Shown here piece by piece: positions 46,664 to 60,397 of a stretch of DNA of 64,000 nucleotides. This stretch comes from Gonapodya prolifera JEL478 (Eukaryota; Monoblepharomycota; Monoblepharidomycetes; Monoblepharidales; Gonapodyaceae): NCBI GenBank assembly GCA_001574975.1, contig KQ965802.1, positions 124,554 to 188,553 of the forward strand, given 5' to 3'. Position 1 is the first letter of the stretch, and every line of letters starts with the position of its first letter. The translations under genes and the position numbers were made by a program. The notes beneath the pieces were generated by a model. It was not told where the DNA came from and ran no database searches. It worked only from the letters and a program-made list of their open reading frames with translations.

Positions 46664-47836
46664 TCAGTGGGGAGCGACCCCGGGTTTCTTCCCCACTCCG
46701 ACGTCTTCTCCAACAGCGCCCTTGACCACCCTCGCAACGTCCTCCGTCACGTCCGTCCGTCTCCTTCCATTCCAAAACATCTTTGCGCTCGCCATTTCCC
46801 CCTCACACTTCCTCGCCACTCGACCCCACACCTCGCACGCCTCGTGTGCTCCGTCCCGCCAACCGTACTCCCCGTTCGTTGTTGGAGAGGGGACAGTCCC
46901 GCCATAGGACCTGTCACGAGGGGTTTGGAATACGGTACGTTCGGCGAGAGCAAGGTATGACATATCGAGTGGAGGAGTGGTGGTGGTGGCGAAGAAGGGG
47001 GAGGAGGGCTTTTCGGAGATGACGACGGCTGGGCGATGGGGGTGGGGTTAGAAAGATCAGGAGGAGCTACCACAAGCTGCTCAAGTACCTCTCCGAAAGC
47101 TCGGTGTTACGACGAATCGTGTTCCCGTTTCTCTGGCAAGTCGTTCCCACTCCTCCTCCTTTGAGTTCCTCCGAGGAAATGTCGCTTGGGAGCCAATGTG
47201 CGATGACGCGAGTGGAAAAGACGGGCCAAGTTGCGAGGAAGGCGCAACGTTCTCTTCACTAGACGGTAGTTTCCCCGTGTTCGTATCGTCTTTTGGGGTC
47301 GGTTGTGACGGCGCTGTGTTACTGCTCCAACTTTCCGAGCGAAGTGATGCAGGTGGCGCCTCAGAGGAAGGAATGGTGGTATTGCTACGTGTTGGAGTAT
47401 TCTTTGATCTATTCCCGTCCGCTTTTCGCCGATCTCTGTGTTCAGTTGCGACTGTTCTCTCCTTTCGTGTTAGCGCTGCCTGAAACACATCACGTGTCGG
47501 AACCGGAACAGAGCGAGGAGACGCGCGGGCTTGCGACACTTCAAGTCTTGCATTACTCGAGTTGGAGGAGCTTGTCGGACGAACTGAACCACTGGTATGC
47601 TTTCTGCCCGACGCTGCAAGTTTGTGGAATTCGTTCGGCTGCCGATGTGGTATACAGGCCAGGGAGACTTGGTGTGACGATCGATTGGAGGGGAGATGAT
47701 GCTTGTGATTATTGGGAGAGTACTTGGCTCGCGTTGCGGGACGACGTTCCATCAGAAGCTGGTTGATGAAAGTTAGTTTGCATGATCGGGTGTTACCCTG
47801 ATAAGATTTGGGATCAACAATCTCCAGAGGATTCAC
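46664..47836 (-). CDS. Unrecognised protein, disordered N-terminal half
   Basis: Two exons (47836-47089 and 47028-46664, 60-nt intron) give up to 370 residues; the join keeps frame. The first 240 residues are rich in Ser, Thr, Arg and Asn and look disordered. The C-terminal part is compact and contains ERTVFQTPRDRSYGGTVPSP, GWRDGAHEACEVWGRVARK and DVTEDVARVVKGAV. I do not recognise the family. The start could be the later Met (MERRPATRAKYS). It is separated from the divergent cactin gene by 124 nt. Confidence 0.5.
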
Positions 47837-47960
47837 GTGCCATTAAATCCGAACAAAACCGCGTCGGACTCGTAGCATTGGGCGGTATTCACTTTTATTC
47901 GGTGAGGATTCCTGTTGCTGTGGTTGCCCAACACCACAAAAGTTCCCCTCCACCTCCAAA

Positions 47961-50590
47961 ATGCCCGAATACGAGCGCGACCGCCGACGCAGCCGCAGCC
48001 CCCGCAACCAAGAGCGCGACTGGCGCGACAAAGACCGGTACGGGCGGGACTGCGACAGGGACGAAACACGTTACGAACAGAAGCGCAGCAGGGATGCACG
48101 GGACGAGCGGGACGATCGACGGGACTCGAAACGGTCACGGCGGACAGACGACGACAGGAGCGATGAGAGCGATGATGGTGGGGACAGGAGTAGGAGCAGG
48201 TCGCCTGATAGGAGGTGGGTTTGCCCAAACTGCATGCAAGGCGTTTTTCTGGGGATGTCTTCCTTACTGAAAATCTAGGAAAAAGAGTAAGAGGGAGACA
48301 TCATCCGAGCGTCGAGAGCGCAAGAAGGCTGCCAAGCTCGAGAAAACCATTCTCAAGGAAGACCTCAAGAAGCAGAAGGAGGCGCAACTTGTTGCGCAGA
48401 TGGCCGCCACCCTCGGGTATTCGAACACAGAGAACCCGTTTGGAGACCAGAATTTGACGCAGAAGTTCGTGTGGGCGAAGAAGGTTGAGAAGGATCAGAA
48501 GTCGGGGTTGACCACCGAGGAGCGGCTTCGGAAGGAGCGGAAGCGACATGCAGAGGTGCAGGAGGAGCTGGAAAGACTTAAGCACAGACGCAGGGAGCGT
48601 GAGGAGGAGGCGAGGTACGTTCCAGGTCAAGGACCCCCTTCCGGTACTCCCCACACTGAGGCGTGTCAATTCTCCCCTCCCCCCCACCTTCGTCGAACTT
48701 TATCTACTTGCCCAACGTGTAGAATTCGAGAAGAAGAAGAGGAGCGCCTTCGCCGTGAGCGCGAATGGGCCGCCGCCGGGGACTGGGAGGAGCAAGAGGA
48801 CCAATTCTACCTCTCGCAGAACAAAAAGCGCGCCGTCATTCGGATCAAGGAAGGCCACGCGAAACCCATCGACGTTCTCGCCATGAACATCTCGCTCGCG
48901 TCCGACGGAGAAGTCGCCTCGGAGTTCGAGCAAGCAGGGTTCGACATCGACCCGGAGGAGCCCTACAAGATCCTGCATAACCAGGACCTCCGCCTTTCGG
49001 ACGTCGAGGAGCTTAACCGCGACGTTGAGATGTACCTTTCGCTCGAGAAGGACGAGGCGAATCAGGACTTTTGGCGGTGCATGCTCATCGTGTGTCAGGA
49101 CGAGATCTCCAAGCGCAGGAGAGCGGCCGACCCAAAGTATGCAGCACGCCAGGCCGGTGTGGGTGGTGGTGGGGCGCCGACGATTTCGCCGCAGATCGAG
49201 GCAGAGATCGAGGCGCTTTTGGCGGATAAGTCATACTCGGAGCTGTCGGATCTGCAGAGGCAGGTGGACGATAAGCTGGCGTCGGGAGGGCCGGTGGATG
49301 TGGAGTATTGGGAGGCTTTGCTGAAGGCGATTGTTGTTTGGAAAGCGAAAGCGAAGCTTCGCGAAATGCACAGGCGGCTGCTCCAGAGTAGATTGGAGAG
49401 GCTCAGGGAGAGACAGAGAGAGCAGGCGAGGCAGGGTGAAGAGGATATCAGGAAGACTCTTGCCGGTGGAGGCATCAAACTGCAGCTTGGATCTCAGAAG
49501 AAAGCAGAGCCGAAACCGAAGAAGGAGGAGTCGGAAGACGAGGAGTCGGAGGATGAGGAGGGCCAGTTTACCGGTATTACCAGTACACTGGAGAACCCAG
49601 ACGAAAGTGATGAGGAGGTTGTTGAAGAGCTCGACGCTTACGACGGAACCATGTCGCCCGTTCCGCTCGCCGCCTTGCCCCGAGAGGACCGTGACGCCGA
49701 AGTTCTGGACCCCTTGGAAGACGCTGCCCGCGCCCAAGACGCTCGTCGTAAGGTGCTCCAGCAGCGCATCGTTGCGAAACCCGTCGCCGCCAAACCCGTC
49801 GCCCAGAGGGAGAGCAGGGAAGCCGGGCCATCTGCAAGGGCGGAACTGGACGAGGAAAAGCTGTACCGGCAAGAAGCCAACAAGGAAATGGAGGAGGAAG
49901 AGGAAGCGTTTAATGACGAAGTGGAGGCGGATCAGAAGGGTAAGGTATACTTGTGGCAGGATAAGTACCGGCCGAGGAAGCCGAGGTATTTCAACCGGGT
50001 TCATACGGGGTATGAGTGGAAGTGAGTGCTTGTGTGATTCCGGTATGTGCCAGTGATTTGAGTGATGTTGATACGTCTACCGAAAATTGCAGCAAGTACA
50101 ATCAAACTCACTACGACACGGACAACCCGCCGCCAAAGGTGGTGCAAGGATACAAGTTCAATGTACGTTCTTTCTTTTGCTTGCAAATTGTGAAGTAGAT
50201 GTCGCTGAAACGTTTTGTTGTTGTAGATCTTCTATCCGGATCTCATCGACAAGAGCAAAGCGCCAACATACAAGCTTGTGAAAGACCCGAGCAACCCGGA
50301 TACGGTGAGTCATTTATGAACATATTTGTGTCAGCGCAAGTGTAAACTCTTTCCCAACCCTAGGTTATCATTCGATTCATCGCCGGTCCCCCTTACGAAG
50401 ACATTGCGTTCCGTATCGTCAATCGCGAGTGGGAGTACTCGCACAAGAAGGGATACCGGTGTGTGTATGACAGGGGAATTCTCCAGCTGCACTTCAGATA
50501 CAAAAGGTGAGTTTGCGGTTTCTTGACCGGACTTTTCGAATATTGGTTCTCACTCGAGCGCTACTGTACAGGCACTTTTACCGGAAGTAG
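47961..50590 (+). CDS. Cactin, spliceosome-associated protein
   Basis: Nuclear factor associated with the active spliceosome; it affects splicing fidelity in yeast and animals. Exons 47961-48214, 48279-48614, 48723-50021, 50093-50162, 50227-50304, 50364-50506 and 50572-50590 sum to 732 residues. The N-terminus is an RS-type charged region (RRRSRSPRNQERDWRDKDR). The middle has GYSNTENPFGDQNLTQKFVW and EPYKILHNQDLRLSDVEEL (cactin central domain). The C-terminus is the highly conserved cactin block: KYRPRKPRYFNRVHTGYEWN, KYNQTHYDTDNPPPKVVQGY, GPPYEDIAFRIVNREWEYS, ending LQLHFRYKRHFYRK. The last exon is only 19 nt. Confidence 0.93.
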
Positions 50591-50687
50591 GAAGAGTTGG
50601 AAGAGTAGGAAGAGGTTACGAGATGTAATTGTATTCACCGCATTTGTGCAAGGGCACCTCGCCTCCCCAACTCTTCAAACCGACACT

Positions 50688-52584
50688 ATGAACTCCAGCG
50701 GGGGCAGTACCGCAATCCACGGCTCTTCCAACGCGAGTCCCAATGTTTCACTCAGTCCAGCGAGTCGGGGGTCGCCCTTCGCTGCTGCCGCCGGAAGCGT
50801 CAACCACCAGAAGGACCCAGACAAGCAGGTGAGGCGGCACAGAGGAGGACGGCGATGAAGTCTAGAAACTCGATGTTACGTGGTGATGGACGTGTGGGCA
50901 TCGGGGCTGCTCGGCTGTGGGAGAGAGCTGTCCGATGGGTTGAATGGGATTCGAGTGAAAATGACGATGAAGGATGATTCGACGCGACAGCCCGCCAAAA
51001 CGCACGGAAACGACACAAACGGTCTTTGCTTGATGTATTCTTGCCATTTCTACTCTGTCGCAATCATCTGGTATTAACTTCTATGTCACCCTTCGACACC
51101 ACCTCAGCTTCGAGCCGCCATCGAGCTCATAACTGACGCATACGACTCCAAAACGCTCGCCCTAGCAAACGAAATCTCCCACTGGCGTACCGTGTCCTCC
51201 AACCAACGCCAGCACATTCTCTCGCTCGAAACCGAGCTAGGCACCACACAGAACCAGGTGGATGAGCTCCGGAAACAGCTTGACAGGGCGGAGCAGGAAA
51301 AGCGTCTGCTGGTGGCGAGCAAGAACGCCGTGGTGGAGAAATACAAGGAGTGCGTGAGAGCGGCGGAGAAGTTGGAGGAGTTTCGAAAGGTATGCATTCT
51401 GTACTAGTACCAATCTGCGAGACGGCACCGTGATTGATGATGAACCTCGACAGTCGATTGTTTCCATGGTATCCTTCTCTCCACCCTCCATCCCAACTTC
51501 CGGGGTCGGCGACATCACCGGCGTCTTTGGCGGCGACCTATCATCCCTCCTCCCAGAAGCCGTACCCACCACCTCAAGTCCCCGCCACGGGGCGCGCGCA
51601 GGAGGAAGCCCTGCCGAAACACTCGTCGGCGGACCTGGCGACGTGATGGCCGGCGGGCGTCCAAATTCCCGTACCGGCGGCGGTGGCGGGGGAGGCTGGA
51701 ACGACCGGACCCAATCGCTGAGCCCGACAGCCCGCGGGTACTCGCCCCCGTCTCGTCTCGAGCCGCACCACGAGATTCCTGATATATCGTTTGATCTTTC
51801 GGGGATCAACCCGCCCACGTTTGCGACGACGTCTTTTATTCGGGACCAGGAGCGGGAGCAGGAGCAGCGCAGTGGTCTTGGTGAGGACGGACACGGGCTC
51901 AACTTGTCGGCGGCGTCGTTTGCAGAAGTACAGTTCGAGGACTCCAGCTTTGGGGATCAGTTGTCGCATATTATGAGCCCCAGCGGTCGCGGTGGAAACA
52001 ACACCCGAGAGCAGGAGCAGGACAGTGTGGTAGAATCGGGACATCTGCGTGTGCAATCCCCAACGGAGAGGTCTCATCCCTCGACGGTATTGGGGAATGG
52101 GTTGAGACAGTTTGGCAGCCCGGCTGAGCGACAACAAGTACCGGCGTCAACACCCCCACTGCACACCACACGACCGCCTCTCTCGGCCAACCCCCCACGC
52201 CGAGCTGCACCTGCGCCACCTCAATCCTCCCACCAAGTAGTCAACACATCCATGGCCTCGTCCGCTTCCTCCCGCTCCGCCCCCTCCCCCTCCCCAACCG
52301 ACACATCGCACCTCTACAGCCAAATCCGGTCCAACCTCACCAAACGCGAATTCGACGAGTTCGCCACCACGATATCACGGTTCAATAGGGGCGAGCAGTC
52401 GGCCGACGAGACCGTGCGTGGGCTGGCGAAATTGGTCAGGGATAGAGATCATTTTGTGAGGATGAGGGCGTTGGTGTATAGTGCTGTGAGTGAGGGAGGG
52501 GGAGAGACTGCGGGTGCTGGGAAGCCGGGGCAGGGGCAGGAGGTGGGAGCGCGGGCGGGGACGACGAATGTGAAGGGACGATGA
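50688..52584 (+). CDS. At4g15545-like coiled-coil protein
   Basis: Exons 50688-50828, 51108-51389 and 51454-52584 give 517 residues. Exon 2 encodes one long coiled coil (ALANEISHWRTVSSNQRQHI, LVASKNAVVEKYKECVRAAE) ending KLEEFRKSIVSMV, which resembles the LE-FRK-L-SL end of the coil in plant At4g15545. The middle is low-complexity Ser/Pro/Gly. The C-terminal 60 residues (LYSQIRSNLTKREFDEFATT, RDRDHFVRMRALVYSA) resemble the small conserved C-terminal domain of the same family. Function is unknown in all lineages. The start lies 98 nt after the cactin stop on the same strand. Confidence 0.65.
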
Positions 52585-52917
52585 TGGTTTTGTGGAGGAG
52601 TGGAGCGGTTGGGACAGCGGTGGTTGAGCGGTGGTTGAGCGGTGCGGGTGTTGAGTCGTGTAGTTCGCTTCGTCTGGGGCGATGCGACTGCAGATATTGA
52701 TTTTGTGGATAGTTCTTTTAATTATTTTGCGTTGGCACCAATATACATTGATCGGTCTCATGATTGGGATTGCAATGTTGAGACAGTTACTACATTTCAC
52801 GTCTACAATTTACAAACTCTGCACGAATGCATGAATTACAATACTGGCGTCAACGGAATGCAGTCCTGCTGCGCACACGCCAGTCTAGAAAAACCAGTTC
52901 ACCCGTCAAGCACCTCT
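52585..52917. other. Intergenic, no gene seen
   Basis: Convergent 3' flanks of the At4g15545-like gene and secreted copy 1. A short repeat of GGTGGTTGAGCGGT-like text occurs near 52618-52645. Confidence 0.4.
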
Positions 52918-53779
52918 TCACCAGCTCGCGAATCCCCAGAACGTGTTCTGCAGCGCCTTGGTCACCGGTACTTGGATCGCAAACTTTCCATACCCTCCCT
53001 GCGACTTTCCTCCGGTGGGGCCTTGGGTGATGCACACACCCCTGACTTCCACCATGGTCCCCGCAATCCCATCCGACCCCAAAGTCCACGTGAAGGGGCT
53101 TGACATTTGCGGGGTGGGGTTCCCGTCGTTCAGCGGCGCCGATTGGACGATCGTGCTGCCCATCTTGCCGCACCCGCGCCAGGGGTACAGCATCATGTTC
53201 TTTCCGGGGGAGATGATGGTGCCGATGTGGCGCGGCATGTTGGCGGCTGGCATGTCTTGGATCCAGACGATGAGCCCGACGAGGACTTGGGAGGTGTTTT
53301 TGACTGACACTTGGAACGTGGTTGTTTGCGTGACTGGAGTCGAGGTAAGGATGCGTCGGTGATGTCAGCTATGCGATATGACCTGGGGAACAGGAGGATG
53401 GATACCTTCGGTGCCATTGCAAATGGAAGCAGTGCACAGGTCGAGTGCGGCATACGGCGCCATGAAGTGGTGGTGGTACCCTGCGATGGCAGCCATCCCG
53501 TCGTCTTCCTACAATTGCAAAATGCAAACATTGTCAAGGCTTCATTCTCATGGACCCCAAACTGCGACCGGAACCAGAAGGGAGTTTCGCTCTCACCTGC
53601 AAGTAAGGAACGACCTGCCCCAGCGACTGCGGCGCGCCGTTGGCCTGGTCAAAGACGTCGCAGATATAGGACGGGATGAGCGATCCGTTCGTGAATGCGT
53701 CTGATCCGCGCGAGAGGCACATAACGGCTGCGAGGGCGAGCGAGAGTGCAAAGGAGGTCGAGCGTGTGGAGCGGGGCAT
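52918..53779 (-). CDS. Small secreted protein family, copy 1 (intact)
   Basis: Three exons (53779-53597, 53508-53406, 53333-52918) give 233 residues. A signal peptide (FALSLALAAVMCLSRGSDA) is followed directly by FTNGSLIPSYICDVFDQANG and APQSLGQVVPYLQ. The rest looks like a beta-rich extracellular domain: TTFQVSVKNTSQVLVGLIVW, ANMPRHIGTIISPGKNMMLY, PWRGCGKMGSTIV, SSPFTWTLGSDGIAGTMVEV, RGVCITQGPTGG, ending NTFWGFASW. Five to six Cys could form disulfides. The opening FTNGSL-PSYIC motif resembles secreted proteins of unknown function in chytrids as far as I recall; no enzyme motif is seen. Confidence 0.75.
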
Positions 53780-54453
53780 CGTTGGCGGTGGGTCAGGCAA
53801 GGGTTGGGTGATAGTGTGATGCAACGCGGTCCGTGAAGAGAAACTTGAAAGAGCGGGGGCGAACTGAAAAATGCGGCGAGATTTTCACAGTGCAGACCGT
53901 CTTGGCGCCGCTTGAGGATAGATGCCGATCACATGGCGGGACCACCCTTCTTTGATCTGCCTCACGGGTCTCCTCACATCTCTCGGCACCATAACTATTC
54001 GGCAAAATAATAAATAGCTGGGAATACTGGTGTGCAAGTTCAGTCGGGTAGATGCACTCACCGTACGGGCAGTCTTATCGACGTGGTCGCCTTTCAATCG
54101 TTTTATTGGGCGAACGTGGCACGGCAAGCAACCTCAATGCACCTTTTACGTTATATGACCACCGGATTGTGCAGAGGGGGCCAACGGGACTTTGGGTGGG
54201 TTTGGTATGGTTCTTATGCTCACCGTGACAATAGTTGGACTTGGCACAAACGAACACACAAAAAGATGATATCAGACTTTGTGCTATTAAAGGGTTGTCA
54301 TGACAAAAACCATCAAACATCAATGTATAAAAATCGGACTACCACAATGACCGTTCCAGACGGCCGGACCGGTCGGGGATACACGTCCCCTCGCCGCCCG
54401 TACAACAAAAGTCCACAAACGGCTCCCTCTCCGCTCCCCTTAAAGATGGGCGA
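53780..54453. other. Intergenic between secreted copies 1 and 2
   Basis: Holds the promoter of copy 1 (minus strand). A TATA-like run (CTATTTATTATTTTG on the minus strand, near 54003-54017) is present. No gene seen. Confidence 0.4.
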
Positions 54454-55376
54454 TTACCAGTGTGCGAATCCCCAGAAGGTGTTCTAAAAAGGGAGAAGGA
54501 GGTAAGTATGGGTGGGGAGAAGGGGGAAATGAGGGCCAGTACGTACCTGCAAATCCTTCGTCACCGGCAAATCAATCGCAAACTTTCCATACCCTCCCTG
54601 CGTATCATCCTTGCCCTCAGTGATGCACACGCCGCGNNNNTGTACCTTGTTGCCCGCAATCCCGTCCTGGCCGAGCGTCCAGGTGAAGGGCGAGGAAAGA
54701 GTGGGGTTGGGGTTCCCGTCGTCGAGCGCCGTAGTGTGCACGATCGTGGATCCCTGCTTCCCNCACCCGCGCCACGGGTAGTGCATCATGGCACGTCCGG
54801 GTGTGACGATGGTGCCGATGTGGCGCGGCATGTTTGGGGCGGGGAAGTCTTGGATCCAGACAATGAGGCCGAGNAGGGTGTGGGTGTTGTTCTTGGTGCA
54901 GACTTGGAAGGTCGTGGTGGGGCAGACTGTGTGGTGGTTGGTGGTTGGGTTGGGTTGGGGNTTAGAGATGGTGATCTCGAAAGGGGGGAAAAGAGGCGTA
55001 GAGCAGGCGTACCTTCTGTTCCGTTGACGATGAAGGCGCTGCANAGGTCGAGCGCGGCGTAGGGCGCCATGAAGTGCTTGTGGTAGCCCGCGACCTTCAT
55101 CATGGCGTCGTCCTCCTACGATGCGCGGATGGGCGGGGGAGTTCACATCAGGACCGTTCGGCAACGGCCGCTACAGGCACGCAACCCCCAGCGAGCGCTC
55201 ACCTGCAAGTAGGGCACGACCTGTCCCAGCGACTGCGGGGCTCCGTTTGCCTGGTCGAAGACGTCGCAGATGTACGACGGAATCAGCGATCCGTTTGTGA
55301 ACGCTACCGTTTGCGAGGGCAGCAGAGCGGCAGCGGCAAAGGCGAGCAGACCGACGAGAGCGCGCGTTCGTGTCAT
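54454..55376 (-). CDS. Small secreted protein family, copy 2 (intact, with N bases)
   Basis: Four exons (55376-55203, 55115-55013, 54926-54547, 54483-54454) give 228 residues. The first intron positions equal those of copy 1, but here the final NTFWGFAHW block sits in its own 30-nt exon. Signal peptide LVGLLAFAAAALLPSQTVA, then the same FTNGSLIPSYICDVFDQANG. Core text: GLIVWIQDFPAPNMPRHIGT, MMHYPWRG, PFTWTLGQDGIAGNKV, GGYGKFAIDLPVTKDLQ. Eight unknown bases fall in this gene (54637-54640, 54763, 54874, 54961, 55044); the exonic ones hide a few residues. No stop or shift is seen. Confidence 0.75.
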
Positions 55377-56157
55377 TGCGCGGGGGAGTGTAAAAGTGGG
55401 AGAGGAAAGAGCGGACTGATTGGTGGAAGTCGAGAAGGAATGTGATCGTTTTCTATGAACGGCACCTTGGTTAGGGGGCGGCGCCTCTTCTTGGCGATCT
55501 CGATCATGCGCCAGAGACGGCATACTCTGAGGCGGATTGGTGTAATCCAAGGGGCAAAAAGACAAGCTGTGGATGAGATTTTGGTATGATTTTGTATGGG
55601 TTTTGCAGTGCGTGGGGGTTTGGTACCCCAAATGCAGTTTCCATGGCGGTACCGGGGCGAAGACAAAAGGAAACTCACCACTCACTCAATCTGTTAGAAA
55701 CTCGGGTTTCTGTATTATTCAAACCTGCAGGAAGCTAGAATTGCGCCATCGCTTCAGTGTTGCCCACCGTTTGAATCTGATCGGAGGCAGTGCGGCAGGT
55801 ACCTCCGTTTCCTAAAGGGAAACATGAGACCGTCAGCACTTAATTCTCTCTCCAAAGAAGTGGAACTAATTCTCCCAATCTCTCATAAGCTTCGTTCGAA
55901 TCTCCTCTTACGGTCATCACCACCAAGCACCGGAACATAAATCAAACGCCGGCGGTGGCTTGATCTGTTGTGCGACCTTGTGCGACCCATCCCTGCATCC
56001 TGCTTCCCTGGCAACGAACTTTGTACTGCGGTATCATATTGACAAGAGGGGCACACAAAAGAAATAATAAAGTGGCACGACGTTGACAACCCCTGACGCC
56101 TCGTCGTTCCAAGCCTAAAGTCCACTCATCGTCGCAAAACTCCCCACCATCCGACCA
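55377..56157. other. Intergenic between secreted copies 2 and 3
   Basis: No gene seen. Holds the upstream region of copy 2 (minus strand). Confidence 0.4.
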
Positions 56158-57111
56158 TCACCAGTGAGCGAAACCCCAGAACGTCTTCTGTGTACGCGTG
56201 GAGAACGAGACAGGACACACGAGCAGCATCAATGCATTTTCCCTCCGCGCTGCACGTAAAAGATCGAAACTCACCGCCAAATGTGTCGCCACCGGAAAAT
56301 CCACCGCAAACTTCCCATACCCGTCCTGCGCTCCCCCCCTTCCCCTCCGTAATACACACTCCCCTAACCTGCACCTTACCTTCCGCAACCCCATCCGCCC
56401 CAATCGTCCACGTAAACGGCGCGCTCATCTGCGGGGTTGGGTTCCCTCGTCCAGAGGTTTCGAGTGCACGATCTTGGATCCTTGCCGCCCGCACCCGCGT
56501 CATGGGTAGTGCATCATGTTGAAGCCCGGGTGCGTGATGGTCCCGATGTGGCGGGGAGTGGTGGGGGTGGGGAAGTCTTGCACCCAGACGATGAGGCCGA
56601 GCATTTTTGGGGGGGTGTTTTTGACGGTGATTTGGAAGGTTGAGGTTTGTTGGACTGGTGTTGGCGGATTGTAGGGGAGGGGGCGTGAGTGGGTTTAGTG
56701 GGCGTGTGAGTCCGTTGCACACCGAACAGCACTCACCCGACGTCGCATCCACTATCATCGCAGCGCACAGATCAAGCGCAGCAAACGGAGGCTGGAAGCG
56801 GTAGTGGTATTTCGCCACTTTCACCATCGCGTCGTTCTCCTATTCATTCATCATTGTTCCGAATGCGAATCACATTATGCTCGTTAAAAAAACACTACTC
56901 AACCGCAACAAATCCGAGTCCACGTGACCAATTCACATTCGAATAAGGCACGACCTGCCCCAAACTCGTCGGCGCGCCGTTGGCTTGGTCGAACACGACG
57001 CAGATGTATGAAGGGATGAGAGATCCGTTTGTAAACGCATGCGAGACGGGGAGGAGGAATGTTCCGACGAGCGTTGCGAGTGAAAGGAGGGATAGTTTTG
57101 AGGGGGGGCAT
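56158..57111 (-). pseudogene. Small secreted protein family, copy 3 (broken)
   Basis: The same exon plan and text as copies 1 and 2 (FTNGSLIPSYICVVFDQANG, MLGLIVWVQDFPT, TPRHIGTITHPGFNMMHYP, PFTWTIGADGVAEGKVQV, KTFWGFAHW). Lesions: the ATG at 57111 is followed by seven C, putting it one base out of frame with the signal peptide; the conserved YPWRG Trp codon is TGA (about 56503-56505); and one-base shifts occur near 56452 and in a G run near 56337. The first-intron donor is moved as well (GTGAAT in place of CAG|GTGAGC). This is the most diverged copy. Confidence 0.7.
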
Positions 57112-57181
57112 CGGTGCGCGTGGTGCGAGTAGGGGTGAGCTGGGCGGGTCGGTTGGTCCTCTGTTCACGATTACAAACTAA

Positions 57182-57885
57182 GAGCCCGTTCGATGGCCAT
57201 GGTAAAATGTGGTAAAGTGTGGTTTCGACCTGATACCACCCAATACCACAACCACGGTAAATGGGTGTTCGATAACGTGGTATCGGTACAAACCACAGGA
57301 ACCAATACCACCCCTGTTCGATAGGTATTTAAAACATCATGGTATTGTAGATAACCGTGGTTTCGCTTTACCGCGCAAAAAGCATAGTTTTAAGTGGTAT
57401 CAACCGTGGTTTTACCCTTCAAAAAAGTTGGCACAAAATGGCATTCAAACTACGTCAAAAAGCATCGATAGTCAACGATTTTGCCGGTGGTGCGGACACA
57501 GGAGGGAGTATGAAAACTCTTTCCATATTGGGAGCTCTCTTTTACGAGCCCCACCGCACAGTGAGAACTGAATTGGTAAACCATCAACTCGATGATATGA
57601 CCATTCCTGTCGCCATCGACGTCAGAATCGACCCCCTACATCTTTGAACAATGGAATGAGCGGATTCCGAGGGAACCAGTTTTTAGACCTCATATTGGAT
57701 TCCATTCAATCGCAAATGTTGAAGATTCGATTGAATATATTCGTTGGATTTCCGTAACCACGTCTTCCCTCTCCAACTTGCCCAAACCACACAATACCAC
57801 GCGCAAAACCACTACCATGGTTTGGGGCGCGCATGGACCAAATACCATAACCACGGCAAAATCTGGTTTCCTACCGAACGAGCCC
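57182..57885. mobile_element. MITE-like repeat element, about 704 bp
   Basis: The left end GAGCCCGTTCGATGG and the inverted right end GGGCTCGTTCGGTAG agree at 11 of 15 positions, as imperfect terminal inverted repeats. Inside, GGTATT/AATACC, ACCAC/GTGGT and TGTTCGATA motifs recur many times on both strands, unlike any neighbouring sequence. Three-base flanks are TAA (left) and GAA (right), so a target duplication is not proven. The GGGCYCGTTCG type of end recalls non-autonomous PIF/Harbinger or hAT elements. No transposase is recognised; a 120-codon frame inside (57209-57571) is not convincing. Its right end lies 8 nt from the RPT5 stop codon. Confidence 0.45.
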
Positions 57886-57892
57886 GAAAAGT

Positions 57893-60147
<2,255 letters not shown>

Positions 60148-60397
60148 TGGGGGTTTGGTGGTATCTTGCGCTAGTTGTGTGGTGAGGGAGTGTGACCAAA
60201 GTCACTCTAGAAACCAAGGCAAATGTGACAATCCCTCACTTGTTGCCTGTAATGTTCAACTTCTGTCATTACATTAGAAAAAAGGAAGCGCTGTGTGATG
60301 TATTTTTTGGGGAAACCAGTCCCATTTATTCAATTCGTCACAACTGTGCAATGGATACATCACCACATTTACATCACAGCAGCGAAGCTCCAATACT

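Noticed and set aside
52918-57111. Assignment of the secreted trio to Egh16/MAS or cerato-platanin families.
   Set aside because: Cys spacing, length and core motifs do not fit what I know of those families.
57209-57571. 120-codon open frame inside the repeat element as a transposase.
   Set aside because: It has no DDE-like pattern or zinc finger, and it follows the repeated GGTATT/ACCAC motifs, so it is likely a chance frame.
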